A stretch of DNA of 64,000 nucleotides from a virus, in the IMG/VR virus record IMGVR_UViG_3300021197_001179, positions 1 through 64,000 of that record. The stretch is one strand, 5' to 3'. The notes under the pieces are model-generated. The model had not been told where the DNA came from. It made no database searches and worked only from the letters and a program-made list of their open reading frames with translations. Made by a program: the position numbers and the translations under genes. Below, one piece after another: positions 38,401-49,500 of the stretch. Within the stretch, counting starts at the first letter, position 1. Each line of letters starts with the position of its first letter.

Positions 38401-41079
38401 CCGCACGTTACACCTAATTTCAGAAGGTGTTGGTATTCTGGAGAAATTTTAGGTCCAAACCCAACCTATCCTGCTAATTATTATAATAAAATTGAAAACC
38501 TTGGATATCCAGATTTTGAATTTAGGGGTAGTGTAGAATTTCACAACATAACTCCTCTTTACTATTATGGAGAGGATGCAAATCCAACGTCCCTTCCTAG
38601 TAGCGGTCAAAATATGAACGGAGGGTTTACTGGGGGTGATCACGGAAAGCCATTTGGGACTCTTGTAAGATTGGCAAACGAACAGCTTACTAGAATAATG
38701 GCAGAGCCTACGGCTCTAAAGTATCGTAATGCTGTTTATAGATATTACCCATTTTGGGTAAACAGAAGGATTCTTTCTATATACGCTCCAGACTTATTGC
38801 TAGGGCAGTCAAATGTTGCACCTGCTGCAAAACTTCATGTATTTGGGGAGTACAGGGTTTCAAAATTTCACCAAGGTGATTTTGTAAATGGACTATTTGT
38901 AAATGATGCCGTTGTTCCTTCTGGTTACACAGAGTATGGTGCTGAAAATTTTGGAACTACCTATGATGAATATGAAGTACAAAGCACCCATGAAATAGGA
39001 GATGGGGGTTCGGACTCTATATATCCTGATGCTAAGTTCCGAAAAGGATATAGCGCACATGCTAGAAATTGGGAGGGTTCAGGGGCTGGAGACTTAGACA
39101 GCCAACCATATGCTAGATATGAAAATCTTTGGCAAAACAAAGGCGGTTTAGTAATTAGGGTTGATGGAGATTCTGATTTAGATTTAAGAGACCAACTTAC
39201 TGGTGTTAAATCTCCAAATAAGAATACTGATTACGGAGTTTACTACATACACTTATTTCAAGAAAACAGAGGTAAGTATGGTGCTACCGGAGATTCTATT
39301 TACATTGATACTGGAAAATCTTTTAGAGTTGATCAGCTTTCTTTTGACGTAAATGGTTTAGTAGAAAAAGACCAACTAAAAATATTTGGAGGAGATACCT
39401 TCACTCAGTCATTTTATTTAGGTGCTAGAAGAGTTAATGGCAACTTAGCAGAAGGCGGTTGGAATACAGATGATTTTTCTGGAACAGAGGGTCCAGGATG
39501 GGGTGGTGGAATGAAGTTCTATTCTCAAAATAGGATTAACGCTCAGATGAGAACTGACGATGCTGACGCTTTCTTATATCCTTCAGACGTAACTAATCAA
39601 GGAACTTGGCTTCAAGACTATGAAGCGGGATTTGGATTTAACTTTAGATACAATCCATCATATACTCCAGAAAACGGAATCCTTTCTTACAATTCTATAA
39701 ACGATAGACTTCTTAAACAACAGACAGACCTACCGTCTAGAATAGATTACAGTCAGAAGTATGAACAGCAAACGCTTGATGACAAGAATCAATCTTTCCT
39801 TCCGTTAAACTTCAAGGACATAGACCAAACATTCGGTGAGATTATTTCACACAAGAATGTCAATGGAGAGTTATTTACATTACAGCCTAGAAAGTTCCAA
39901 GCTCAGTACTTCCACGCAACAGGTCAACTACAGACAGATGTCGCGGAGGGGTTGAACATAGTTATCGGTGACGGTGCTGTTTTATCAAGAGACGGGCAGA
40001 CTCTTTCTGCCTACGGAACACAGCATAAGTGGTCTGTAATAAAGGGCAGAAGTCCAGGCGGTAAAGATGTTCTATACTGGTTTAATCAAGAGTCCAAGTT
40101 AATTATGAGGTTTGGTGCTGATGGAACTGTGGTGCTTTCGGATGTAAAGGGTCTTAGATCATTTTTAGAAAATGATGCAAGATGGACGGAAGGCAAAGAC
40201 ACACCTTATGTGGGAGATGGAGTAAGAGTTGTATGGGATGACGAGTACAAGGAGGCTATTTGGACTTGGAGGGGTGTAAGGAAAGTTGGAGGATGGGTTT
40301 CAAACGAAGCCGAAAGAGTTCCTATTGGAACACCACCACAACCTATAATTCAAGTAGAGTATATTGTAGGTCAAGTAGTCAGTAATCCTAACGCACCATC
40401 GGATACATTTGATAATATACCAAGACTATACAGGTGTACCGTAACTCATAGCAACACTAATAATTACGAGCCTGGTGTAGGAGTATCTTGGGAACAAGTA
40501 TGGGAACAGATTCCATACGAAGATGAAGAGTATTATACTTGGTTCACACTTGCATTTAATGAGATGACAAACGGATTCTCTTCGTTCTACTCTCACCATC
40601 CTAAGATTTACTTCCCTTGGAAGAATAAGTTCTTATCTGCACATCCTACTCAGGAGCAAAAGATATACGAGCATAGGAAGGGGGAATACACTACATGGTA
40701 CACCACTCAAGTGGAAGGTGAAAGACCTGTTGAGTTGTCTGAGGACGCTTACATTGAGGGTGTAGTAAACTATCTACCAGAGTCAAGCAAGAAGTTTGTA
40801 GCCACACAAGTTATAAGTGACAATGAGCCTGATAGAATGGACTTTAAAACACTTAATCAAGAGAGTTTCTTGAACATTGGTGAGTTTGATGACCACGATG
40901 ACCATTGGAGGTCTCCGATAAAGAATGACTCAACTGTAAGTGGCAACCCTTCCGGAGACACAAAATCATTAATGGGAGACTTTATAAAAGTTAAGTTTTT
41001 CTTTACAAAAAAGACCTACAATAGGCTATACAACTTTGTTGTGAAGCTAAGAGAAAGATTAAGAATCTATAGAAGTTAA
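35419..41079 (+). CDS. Large tail (muzzle-like) protein, 1886 aa
   Basis: The N-terminus MADQPVRFNPVGNMDKDADPRYVRQGNYIDAKNI resembles the opening of muzzle-type/tail-tube-stabilising proteins of crAss-like phages ('G.m.kD..pr.....Y.dA.Ni'). The body is beta-rich, with repeated small domains (residues about 70-160 and 290-350) of the style SALNGTFYVEGISNTGFTIG and ASWLNGVFLVNSVPSSTEIG. It probably forms the nozzle of a short tail. Translation starts 1 nt before the previous stop (TAATG). Confidence 0.7.
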   Translation: MADQPVRFNPVGNMDKDADPRYVRQGNYIDAKNIQKLTEKGETGGSVIPTKGNKYAFDLGSVTAQSKKYRIEKAEIENTYTPSSFTTTSKGGVYTSITFSFSNPPAVLIGEQITISGASPSALNGTFYVEGISNTGFTIGTVIPGSLNQVWSLGIPTSTTISFPSTSIITLGSFQIQFWSMNEDQLISTIGNDGTVSSIETGIQNSNIGPYVNTTSTSDYVEVELTAYDYYDYHIKSTGDNYLKVYAIQEAIPKNVAGPLKANGSHDLLGDLFITSSTLDLEPQKLNLTVINVGLTGPITSVVFNTNHNFQVGDWIGIRESNASWLNGVFLVNSVPSSTEIGIVTAIAWAGVPSYDPFDVGDEQVYLNPKSIGEIGVATYNQDSDVWTYTRLLRSMQLNFVLEHANDITGRDDIRRKTLYYTDDFNNRRAFYYYGDYETDGALNFVNSENFYFYDIVSEQSEVSAAQIGADVELYQQMAGGSIKSGNKRYFCYLVDFFGNQSAYSYLSNIVSAYSATPSGTAYGDDVDVNTGKLNRILISDIDRRFFQYIALGYVDYVEDVVTAFVLSEQDITANSMVINHNGSETAFAVDLADIPISLQKTPKKALNVDIIDNRLVFSNLQEEPKRDIRDWAKTFKHRIKNKFITESTKFQIGEYQDVHTIHDDLGYMINETYRFGVQVRWTDNGQWSEAAWVDDIKVDFDTDNTVNPFNDNRRDQTGSDLLTNYDLTESLYDFNNPLPLPINPDTGEEAVGIGVPPRYPNTAKVKVAYVEFFGFDFTYEINGEPLSNLIDKIKIVRVECIPEVLATGASVLSVGMGSTVEDADFGSFVGETLVNNQFDMEYTQDNMVDSTNYLSLPSSIDPELSNVEFSNITGQTISITNPTFPLAYGFNNGNIYKNVLPSLCLTEHQADPPFNWKTFKGTFHEYPFAYGSPVQGGIRPIFFFDYGPTMISNKSRKDYQFYIDSNSYYNQFGFTLGGEINPPLFPALSLPNTPHVTPNFRRCWYSGEILGPNPTYPANYYNKIENLGYPDFEFRGSVEFHNITPLYYYGEDANPTSLPSSGQNMNGGFTGGDHGKPFGTLVRLANEQLTRIMAEPTALKYRNAVYRYYPFWVNRRILSIYAPDLLLGQSNVAPAAKLHVFGEYRVSKFHQGDFVNGLFVNDAVVPSGYTEYGAENFGTTYDEYEVQSTHEIGDGGSDSIYPDAKFRKGYSAHARNWEGSGAGDLDSQPYARYENLWQNKGGLVIRVDGDSDLDLRDQLTGVKSPNKNTDYGVYYIHLFQENRGKYGATGDSIYIDTGKSFRVDQLSFDVNGLVEKDQLKIFGGDTFTQSFYLGARRVNGNLAEGGWNTDDFSGTEGPGWGGGMKFYSQNRINAQMRTDDADAFLYPSDVTNQGTWLQDYEAGFGFNFRYNPSYTPENGILSYNSINDRLLKQQTDLPSRIDYSQKYEQQTLDDKNQSFLPLNFKDIDQTFGEIISHKNVNGELFTLQPRKFQAQYFHATGQLQTDVAEGLNIVIGDGAVLSRDGQTLSAYGTQHKWSVIKGRSPGGKDVLYWFNQESKLIMRFGADGTVVLSDVKGLRSFLENDARWTEGKDTPYVGDGVRVVWDDEYKEAIWTWRGVRKVGGWVSNEAERVPIGTPPQPIIQVEYIVGQVVSNPNAPSDTFDNIPRLYRCTVTHSNTNNYEPGVGVSWEQVWEQIPYEDEEYYTWFTLAFNEMTNGFSSFYSHHPKIYFPWKNKFLSAHPTQEQKIYEHRKGEYTTWYTTQVEGERPVELSEDAYIEGVVNYLPESSKKFVATQVISDNEPDRMDFKTLNQESFLNIGEFDDHDDHWRSPIKNDSTVSGNPSGDTKSLMGDFIKVKFFFTKKTYNRLYNFVVKLRERLRIYRS

Positions 41080-41080
41080 G

Positions 41081-41088
41081 TATATTTG
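41081..41088 (+). promoter_or_regulatory. Promoter box before the internal-virion genes
   Basis: TATATTTG, 13 nt before the ATG at 41102, so cargo genes can be expressed separately from the tail gene. Confidence 0.55.
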
Positions 41089-41101
41089 TAAATAGAGTAA
41101 A

Positions 41102-42049
41102 ATGGCGGAAACATCAGGTAGTTCATCAGGTAGTTCATCAGGCGGTGATTCAGGAGGCGGAGGAAACTTTGCAGGTTGGATTGGTACAATAGTACAAGGG
41201 GTAACAGGAGGCATCCAAATGGGTGTCGCAATGGATTCGTTATCTAGACTACCCGGTTACAAACAATACTCAACAGGCGCAGACTTAGAGACAGCCACTT
41301 TGATGGCACGTAGGGCTGCACAGCAGGGAATGTCTCCTGCTGAAAGGGCTGTAGCAGAACAACAAATCGGAACTGCTCAAAGCAGAACACAACGTGCGAT
41401 GGAACAGAGAGGCTTGGGTAACCTAGCCGCTGCTGTGTCTCAGATAAGAACTACTGAGGCAATGAATCAGCTTGCTGCACAGAACGCACAGATTAAACGT
41501 CAAAGCCTTGGGCAGTATTCTCAACTTGCAGGTCAAATTCAAGCCATAGAAAGTCAGAACATTCAGTCGTTTAATCAAATGTTAATGTCTCAACAAACAG
41601 CTCTAGGTCAAGCTGCACAAGCAGGTTTTAAAAACCTTGCAGGTACTGGGGCTTCAATTGCAGAGGCTACTGAAGGACAAGGTGTTATGGATAAGCAGAC
41701 TTATTCAGATGATCAAATTCTTCAAATAGAGCAAATGAAGCAGAACAGACCAATGGAGAGAACTCCTGATTCAACTATAATGAAGATGTCAGATTCTGAT
41801 TTACAGGATCAAATGCAAAACCAATTTTTTACGGGAGAAGCAGCAGCTAGGACATCACCGGAATATCAAGCTGGATTAATGCCTCAAATGGATTTCAATG
41901 CTAATAATTACTTTGGCGATATGGGATATACCGAACCAACATTTGTTGGTGGGGGGCAAAATGCTCCATTTTTTGATACTACTTCTACGGGGGCAATGGC
42001 TCCGGGTGGTGTTGACGCAGGAACATATACACACGTATTTGAAGAATAA
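41102..42049 (+). CDS. Internal virion-like protein, 315 aa
   Basis: A Ser/Gly-rich N-terminus (SGSSSGSSSGGDSGGGG) leads into a long Ala/Gln/Met-rich helical core (PAERAVAEQQIGTAQSRTQ; AQAGFKNLAGTGASIAEA), ending in a looser Gly/Phe/Tyr-rich tail. Such Ala/Gln coiled coils are typical of phage internal or ejection proteins that form a channel or scaffold for DNA entry. Function inferred from composition and position. Confidence 0.6.
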   Translation: MAETSGSSSGSSSGGDSGGGGNFAGWIGTIVQGVTGGIQMGVAMDSLSRLPGYKQYSTGADLETATLMARRAAQQGMSPAERAVAEQQIGTAQSRTQRAMEQRGLGNLAAAVSQIRTTEAMNQLAAQNAQIKRQSLGQYSQLAGQIQAIESQNIQSFNQMLMSQQTALGQAAQAGFKNLAGTGASIAEATEGQGVMDKQTYSDDQILQIEQMKQNRPMERTPDSTIMKMSDSDLQDQMQNQFFTGEAAARTSPEYQAGLMPQMDFNANNYFGDMGYTEPTFVGGGQNAPFFDTTSTGAMAPGGVDAGTYTHVFEE

Positions 42050-42051
42050 TC

Positions 42052-43554
42052 ATGGCAAAAGGACCCTTTGGTAACCCACTAAGTACTGGTATTGCATTGA
42101 ACTTTGAGGTCGATATGACCCCATATCGTGATATGCATGCTAGGAAGATGAAGAAGCTTGACGATCAGAAGAAAGAAGAAAAAAAGAAAGAACAGGAGTT
42201 TAAAAACATACTCAAGAATCTAGCATATGATGATTCTAAGATTCACGAAAGAATGCGTGGAAAAGCTAAAACAGCATATGCCGGGGCGATAAACGACATG
42301 ATGGGTATGAGGGGAACGGGAGATTACGGGGCTATGATGCAAACGGCTGCTTCCCTTGAAAGTGAGCTTAATTACTATCGTGATGTAACAAGAGATTTTG
42401 ATGCATACGACAAACAAGACAGAACTAAAAATTATGTTGACCAGGGATACATAGATGCTTTTAATAATGTTGCTGGTATTTCTGATGCTGAATTAGCAGA
42501 CAGATATCAGAACATAGTTAATGTTGATGATAAACGAGGTGGTTTGTTTTCTTCTAAAGTTAGAAGGTTAAATGATGTTGATTTTGTAAACAAAGCAATA
42601 CAAGGTCTTCCTGATAGATTTAGAAGAGATGCTGATGGCAATGTTGTTAAAGGTGAATACAATCCTCAAACAGGGAAGTACTTCTTTGACATGGAGAAAA
42701 TCGCTGACAAAGAAGGATTTAAAAACGCATTAGCTGAGAGGTATGTGATGGAAACTGGTCAAGAAGGAATTGGACATTTGTCTCAAATCTTCGGTCTTTC
42801 GGCAGATGATTTTGAGGGCACGAATAAACCTCAAGTGTATGCAAGGCAAAGAATTGACCAACTACTTCCTTCGGAAAAGCTAGAGGCTACAGAAAAGATT
42901 ATTAGTCAACCAACCGAATCAAGTGCAGGTAAGGGTACTAGATTTGAAGATAAGTTTAAAGTAGACTTTATTGATTACCAAAGAGATTTCGAACAAGCGT
43001 CAGGTATTACTGATGAAAGAATTTTTGGAATGCAATTAAACACCATAGTAGACCCTAAATCAAGGGCTAAAGGGGGGGTTGCTAAGAGAGTTACTCTTAG
43101 TGATGGTTTTAGGTCTATAGGAGGTGCAGCTTTTAAGCCAACTCCGAAAAAAGGATTTTCAAGAAAGAAAATGGAAGCGATTGTTGATGGAATTTATGCT
43201 AAAGGAAAAGACAACACTATTTATCTGGGGTACACTTATCCGGACAAACGTGGAGATATAGAGGAAGTAGTTTTTCATATTGAGCCTATCATAAAACCAA
43301 CTTTTGAGGACCAAGGAGTTATTCAATTTGTAAGGGCTTCAGGAATGTCTAAGGGTCAATTTAAGGCATACTACAACCAAGTTGCAGAGTCGGCAGGTAT
43401 GCCTTTATGGAAAGACGGGAGTGATAGTGGTAAGCCGGCAAGAAGAACAGAGATAAATGAATCTGAAATAGCAGAAATAGCACGACAGAAAGGCTATCCT
43501 GAAGCAGAATACAGACAACTTCTACTAGATAACGGAATTAAAATAATACCATAA
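42052..43554 (+). CDS. Internal virion-like protein, 500 aa
   Basis: Starts MAKGPFGNPLSTGIALNFEVD. Charged, mostly alpha-helical, with a Lys/Glu coil near the N-terminus (KLDDQKKEEKKKEQEF). No enzymatic motif is visible. It stands between the 315-aa and the 4415-aa proteins with gaps of 1-2 nt; likely cargo of the virion or an assembly partner. Confidence 0.6.
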   Translation: MAKGPFGNPLSTGIALNFEVDMTPYRDMHARKMKKLDDQKKEEKKKEQEFKNILKNLAYDDSKIHERMRGKAKTAYAGAINDMMGMRGTGDYGAMMQTAASLESELNYYRDVTRDFDAYDKQDRTKNYVDQGYIDAFNNVAGISDAELADRYQNIVNVDDKRGGLFSSKVRRLNDVDFVNKAIQGLPDRFRRDADGNVVKGEYNPQTGKYFFDMEKIADKEGFKNALAERYVMETGQEGIGHLSQIFGLSADDFEGTNKPQVYARQRIDQLLPSEKLEATEKIISQPTESSAGKGTRFEDKFKVDFIDYQRDFEQASGITDERIFGMQLNTIVDPKSRAKGGVAKRVTLSDGFRSIGGAAFKPTPKKGFSRKKMEAIVDGIYAKGKDNTIYLGYTYPDKRGDIEEVVFHIEPIIKPTFEDQGVIQFVRASGMSKGQFKAYYNQVAESAGMPLWKDGSDSGKPARRTEINESEIAEIARQKGYPEAEYRQLLLDNGIKIIP

Positions 43555-43555
43555 T

Positions 43556-46500
43556 ATGGGTTTTGAAGGCACAGTAAGTTACGATGAGTTTGGCATTCCA
43601 ATTAAATCAAAAGCTGAAGAAGTAGCTGTTGATGAGTTTGGCATTCCAATAAAAAAAAAAGAAGAGACCGAAGTTTCCAAATCCCCTTCACAAGATGGAG
43701 AATCAGAATTTACAGAGCCTGAGACAGGAGTAGATGAGTATGGAAACGAAGTAAGTTTACGCCCTGGTTCTGAAGAACAAAAACCCTTCTATGCTCTTGA
43801 TGAAGAAAAGTACAGGGCAGAAAAAGATTCTGAAGAAGAAGAGGTTGAGCCTACCGGACCTACCGGAGCTACCGGAGCTGATGGTGCTTATCAAGATGAG
43901 GGCGCATATGGTGTTGCCGTCACCCCAACTGGTGCTGCTGTAGATTTAGACCAGCCTTATTATAGGGAACAAGATAAGATTAGACGAGAAGTAGCAAGTA
44001 ATCAATCCGTTTTTGGTATTGATAAGCCAGACGAAGATCTTCGTAATTACACTGCTATACCTTTACCTGTAGACGTTGAAAGTAATGAAGATGTAAAAGG
44101 CTATTTGAGTTCTCAGGTTGGTGATGTTCAAAACCTAGTAAATAGGGCATTATTAAACCCACAAGAATATGGGTATCCTGAAAGACTATCGTCTGCAAGC
44201 GAAGAAGACATTCAGACTCTTGTAAATGAGATGTGGAAATTTTCATCTCCTAAATTTGAGTCTTCCTCTGTTTCAGGACAGACACCATATGGGGTTTCCG
44301 TAGAGACCGAAACACAACCACTTCCTTTAGATTCTCAAGGAGATAACTTTATAAACCTTGACGAGTCTTACTTCAGGAATGTAGCAAGAAAGGCTATTGA
44401 TGATTACACTAGTTTATTTGAAGCTAATAGGAATAATGAAATTTTAGAGGAGTCTGTTAGATATTACTATGATAACGGCTATGCTCCAGAGGCAATAATG
44501 GGATCCTTATACAGAGATCTTTCATTGCAGGATGTCGAAAAAATGCCCCAAGAAGAAAGGGATTTGTATGATAACGTTGTAGAGCTAAAGAATATATCAG
44601 AACAACTAAACTCTTCTTCAAAACAATCTACAAAGAACGCAGGGCTTCAAACAAGGTACAATGACCTATTGTTAAAAAACAAAAGTCTAAGAAACACAAT
44701 AGGAAAAGATAGAAAGCCTCTTTACAACATGCTTACAGGTAAACCTGTTGATAAGCTTGATGGCAATTCAATGAACCTGTCATTTGCAATAGAAGATGCA
44801 AAGGAGAAGCTTACGTATGAAGATAATATAGAAGACTTATACATTAAAGCTTCTTTGGCTTCTAATGAGAATATAAGTTATGGTCTAAAAACCAAGAAAG
44901 ACATTAAGATACCATTGTCTGATATAGACTCTAGGGCTGCAATAAATTACTTGGAATCAAAAGGATACAAGAGAAAAAGTGCTGGTTACAGAGTTGTCGG
45001 ATTTGATCAGGTTTCTCTTTCTGACGTAGCTAACTTTAGCGTAAGAGGATCAATTAATGAAGAATTATCTGAAGAGGCAGAAAGGTGGCTAGACAGGAAT
45101 ACTGATTTAATGGTTGACAGGATAGCCGCAAGAGATATGTCGTTGCTCAATTTAGACCCAGGTAAGTACAGAAAAGAACAAATTACACTGCCTATTTTGG
45201 GTGATATATACCCAACAAGGATGGCAGAAGTTATTGGAGAGGAAGTTCTTCCTAAAGGGATGACTGAAGAGATAGGGCTGTCTGATGTAAAACTTGTGGA
45301 TAGCGCAATAAGACAACTCAAAAATAGCGGAATTAGTCTTACGGAAAAACAAGAAGAAAACGCAGAGAGAACTTTCGGATTAGAAGTTCAAGAAGGAGTG
45401 TCGGCTTTCGCCCCAATGTTGGTTGAACTGGCGGTGTTGAATAAAGCCGCTGGAGCGTTAAAGGTGGCTAGTGGATTAGACAAAGTACTTAAAGCGTATA
45501 AAGCAGGGAACAAATTTCAAAGGGGTACAGCAATATTAGCAGATGCCATTATTGAAGAGGGGACTATGCAGGTTGCCGGATTACAGCCCGGTGCTGGAGC
45601 TTCTTTTAGCATTATGGGTAATCGCCTTAGAAAGTATGGATTAGATAAGTTTCCTCTTAAATTTAAGGGGGAATTTGCTAGGATAAACAAGCTTGCAGAT
45701 AGCGTGTGGAGCAATTCAATGACGGGTGCTGTTACCATGGAGTTTGCCTCTAATGTAGAAGCTGCTATAGAGGACATTATGGGTGGAGAAACTATGCAGA
45801 ACCACTTTGAGCAGAATTATTCAGATTTATCTGAAGTTGGTAAAAGAGGCTTAGTAAATGCCTTTGTATTTAACATAATTGGAGGTAGAGGTTTAGTCGG
45901 AAAAGGTAAATCCGGATTCAGAATAAGAAGAATGGAGGAGGCTCGTGATGAGCTTCAACGTAAGGGACATAATTCAGAAGCTAAAGAATTAACAAATTAC
46001 ATAAACCAATACTACGCAGGTAAGCCGGGCAAATCTCAGAATCTTTCATACAACGATATGAAATTATTCGTTGATAATATGCCTGAAAACGAATCTCAAA
46101 CATTTACAGTTTCATCTCTTGAAGAGGTTCCTGAAGAATTTAGAGATAGAGTAAAAAGAGAACTAGAAGTTGAGAGGGAAGTTGATAGAACTTTCTTAGG
46201 TATTCCTTTGGGCAAAAAAACAACTAAAGAGGGAATTGCATATTCTTACGAAGTTACAGGCAAAGAAATGCGTGAGTACTTGAGTAAGACACAAGGAGAA
46301 AAAACTGATTCTGAGTTTAAAGACGATTTCAACAAATCCGAAAGAGAAGTAATGCGTAGGGAGTCTGTAGAAAAAGAGCCTACCGCTGAACCAAAACCGG
46401 AACCACCAAAAGAACAAAAAGATGATACGAAAACTACCGAACAAAAAACAAATCTCAGAGAAATAACAAGCGAGGAAAGAAAAGAAAGCGTGTTGCCTGA

Positions 46501-49500
46501 ACATGACAACTTAGGTATGTCAGATAAAAAATTCAAGCTGAAAAATGAATCATCCTTTGGGGATAAAGGATCTGTTGGAGTGTATGTAGATCCAGCTAAT
46601 GGGTCAGAGGATGTGTTTATGGTTATCCCTGACAGAACTGATGACTCAAATTATATTGGGTATAAAAGAGTTTACGAAAACGGAAAGCCAACAAATAAGT
46701 TTTCTATAAAAGCAGAAATGTCAAACTCTAAAAAGGGTGACACAAAAAAATCTTTTCAAGCCGTATCAGAAGCACTCCCCGAAGGTCATGTTTTAATTGA
46801 AACAGAAAATATATCTTCAGATGGGTTGATTCTTTGGTCTAATCAAATAAAAAACAACTACTCACCTACTGGCAACGTGTTTGAGGTAGGCGTTAATTTA
46901 GAGGGTAAGAAAGTAGTATTGGGAGGTACACGAAGTACGGGAAGTTTCTCAAAGGGCAATTTTACGGAAGAAGAGTCGGTAAAGGCTGAAAAAGAACTTA
47001 ATAAACTTATTGAAAATATAGAGGGGGCAAAGGTTGTTAGAAAAAAAATATCACCACCTGGAACGCCTAATCTATACCACTTTAGATTAACGCTTCCTGA
47101 ACTAAAAATAGATGATACGAAAACTACCGAACAAAAACTTGTGGAGGCTGGTGAGCAAGTCAGGGAAGAACCTGGGCGAGTTCAAGAGCCGGAAAGCGGC
47201 AGAGAAGAGGGAGAGACAAGTGATGTACTTCAAAAACAAGAAGAAGTAGATATTGAAGGAGTAGAAGGAAAAAAGGTAACCATTTCCGAAGACCATCCTA
47301 TAGACGAGTTAAATCTCGATCCTGATAGGTTTCAGTACAAGGTAGAAGGCTTAGAGGAAACAGGAGCTACAGGCTCACTAAAAGGGGTAAGACAATTTAA
47401 CAAAGAACTAGCAGGAGTTGTTTTAGCTTGGAAAGACCCAGCAGATGGCAAGACTTATGTTGTTAACGGGCATAATAGGGTTAATCTAGCAAAACAAACT
47501 GGTACAGATGTTATTGATATACGATATATAGAAGCTGATAACGCTCAAGAAGCTAGAGCTTTAGGAGCTTTAACAAACATAGCTGAAGGCAAAGGAACAG
47601 CTTTAGATGCTGCTAAATATTTTAGAGACACTGAAACCACAAAACAAGAATTAGAAGATTTAGGGCTACGCATAACAGATAAAATTGCTAACGATGGAAT
47701 ATCTTTATCTAATCTTAGTGATAGACTTTTTGATTTAGTGGCTCAAGGAAAGGTAACAAAAGAAAGGGGAGTAATCATTGGTGGTAAGATAACAAGCAAA
47801 GACGTTCAGGAGCAGGTGTATAAGATGATTACACCAAAAATGACCAATAAGCATTTATCTGAGATAGCAGACATGGCTGAAACTGCTCCAAAAGAAACAG
47901 CCACAGAGCAGACTCTTTTTGGAGAAACGGAAACTGAGAAAGCAGCTATAATTGAAAAAGCAAAGTTACTGTCTGATATACGTTCTAAATTAGTTCGTGA
48001 TAAAAACATTTTTGGTAACGCAGCTAAAAATGCGGAGAGATTAGAAGAAGCTGGAAATAAAATAGCTATAGAAGAAAGTGCCGACATTAGTAAAGAAGCA
48101 GCAACAGTTCTTGGTGTGTTTGATGCTATTAAAAACACAACACCGGAAATAACACAAATAATTAATAACACGGTCAAGGAATTAAAAGATGAGAAATCAA
48201 GAAAAAAGAGAAAAGAGCTTACAGAGTCAGCTTACTCAAGAATCAAGGAAGCCATACCAGCCGCTATCAAAGGAGTCGAAAGAAGTAGTGTCCAAAGAGG
48301 TGAAGAAGTACCTAAAGATACTGGAGTCGCTAGGGCTGAGAAAGCCGAACCAAAAAAAGTAACTAAGGAAAAGCCAACTGAATCAGAGATTGAACTAGCT
48401 CAAGACCTTCTTAGTGAAATAGAAGCTGAGAAAAAAACCAAAGATACCACACCAAAAACTGAACCTGCACCAAAAGAGGCTGCTCCTGATGCTAAAACTC
48501 AACCCAACGAGCTTTATAAAAAAGTTACGGCTGTTGAGGGTGACCTTAAAGAAACAGAGTATCAGATACAAGGAAATTCTGATGTTATAAAGAAACGTGG
48601 AGGAATTAAAAACAAAAAAGGGGAAGAAACATTTGACAACGGACCAAATACCTTTGAATCAAGATTTAAAGATAAGTTTCGTGTTAAAGATCCTGCTTTT
48701 GGAGATGCAAGAAATTTAGCAAGAGCAAAGGGCGCAGGGACTACGGGTAAGGTTGTTTCGGACATTAAAACAATTGACGGTAAGAGGTTCCTAAGGCTTG
48801 CGTTTAATGGAGGAGACACAAGAGGAGGAGCAGCCGCAGGGGTAACCATAAAAATACCTGAAGGTGTTGATGTAAAAGTATTTAGCGGCATACATAAGAA
48901 AGCGTTTCAAGAGGCAATAGATAAAAATATTGCAGACCCAAAAAACAATGAATACGACAAGGCATATTCTACGTATGACTTTATTATGAAAGAGAAGCAG
49001 ATAATGGCTGACATGAACAAAGCCAAATCTGCTCAAATTTCTAAAATAAAAAAATCCAATGAACCTGTTCCCGTTAAGGAGAAGCCAGTAACTACCCCTA
49101 AAGCAGAGCCTTCCGCACCTAAGATAACTTCAAATGTATCTCTTGGTGTAAGGGGGACTTTGTTTGAACCAGATAGACCTCTTATTGATAAAGGTGATAA
49201 ACCAGCTAGACAAATTGATCATATAGATGAATTTGGCGAAGAATATAGAGAATACTACCCAGCATTTGCCTGGGGACCAGAGTATGGTCCATATAACAAA
49301 ACCAAAAATGGAGATATATCTTCACACGTATGGTCAAATATTGCAGGTAAACCAACCTTAATTCTTGGTGTTGTGGGTCCAGAAATGAGAGAGGTTGGAA
49401 GACCGTCTTCTGTAGGAACGGTTTTTACTTTTGAAACCGTAGCTGATGCTAGAAAAGCTCAACCTAAAATAGAGCAAGACTTTAGAAAATTACTTAAAAG

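Noticed and set aside
47806-48177. Leftward 123-aa frame inside the giant gene
   Set aside because: Antisense shadow of a Glu/Lys-rich region, giving Leu/Ser/Phe-rich translation.
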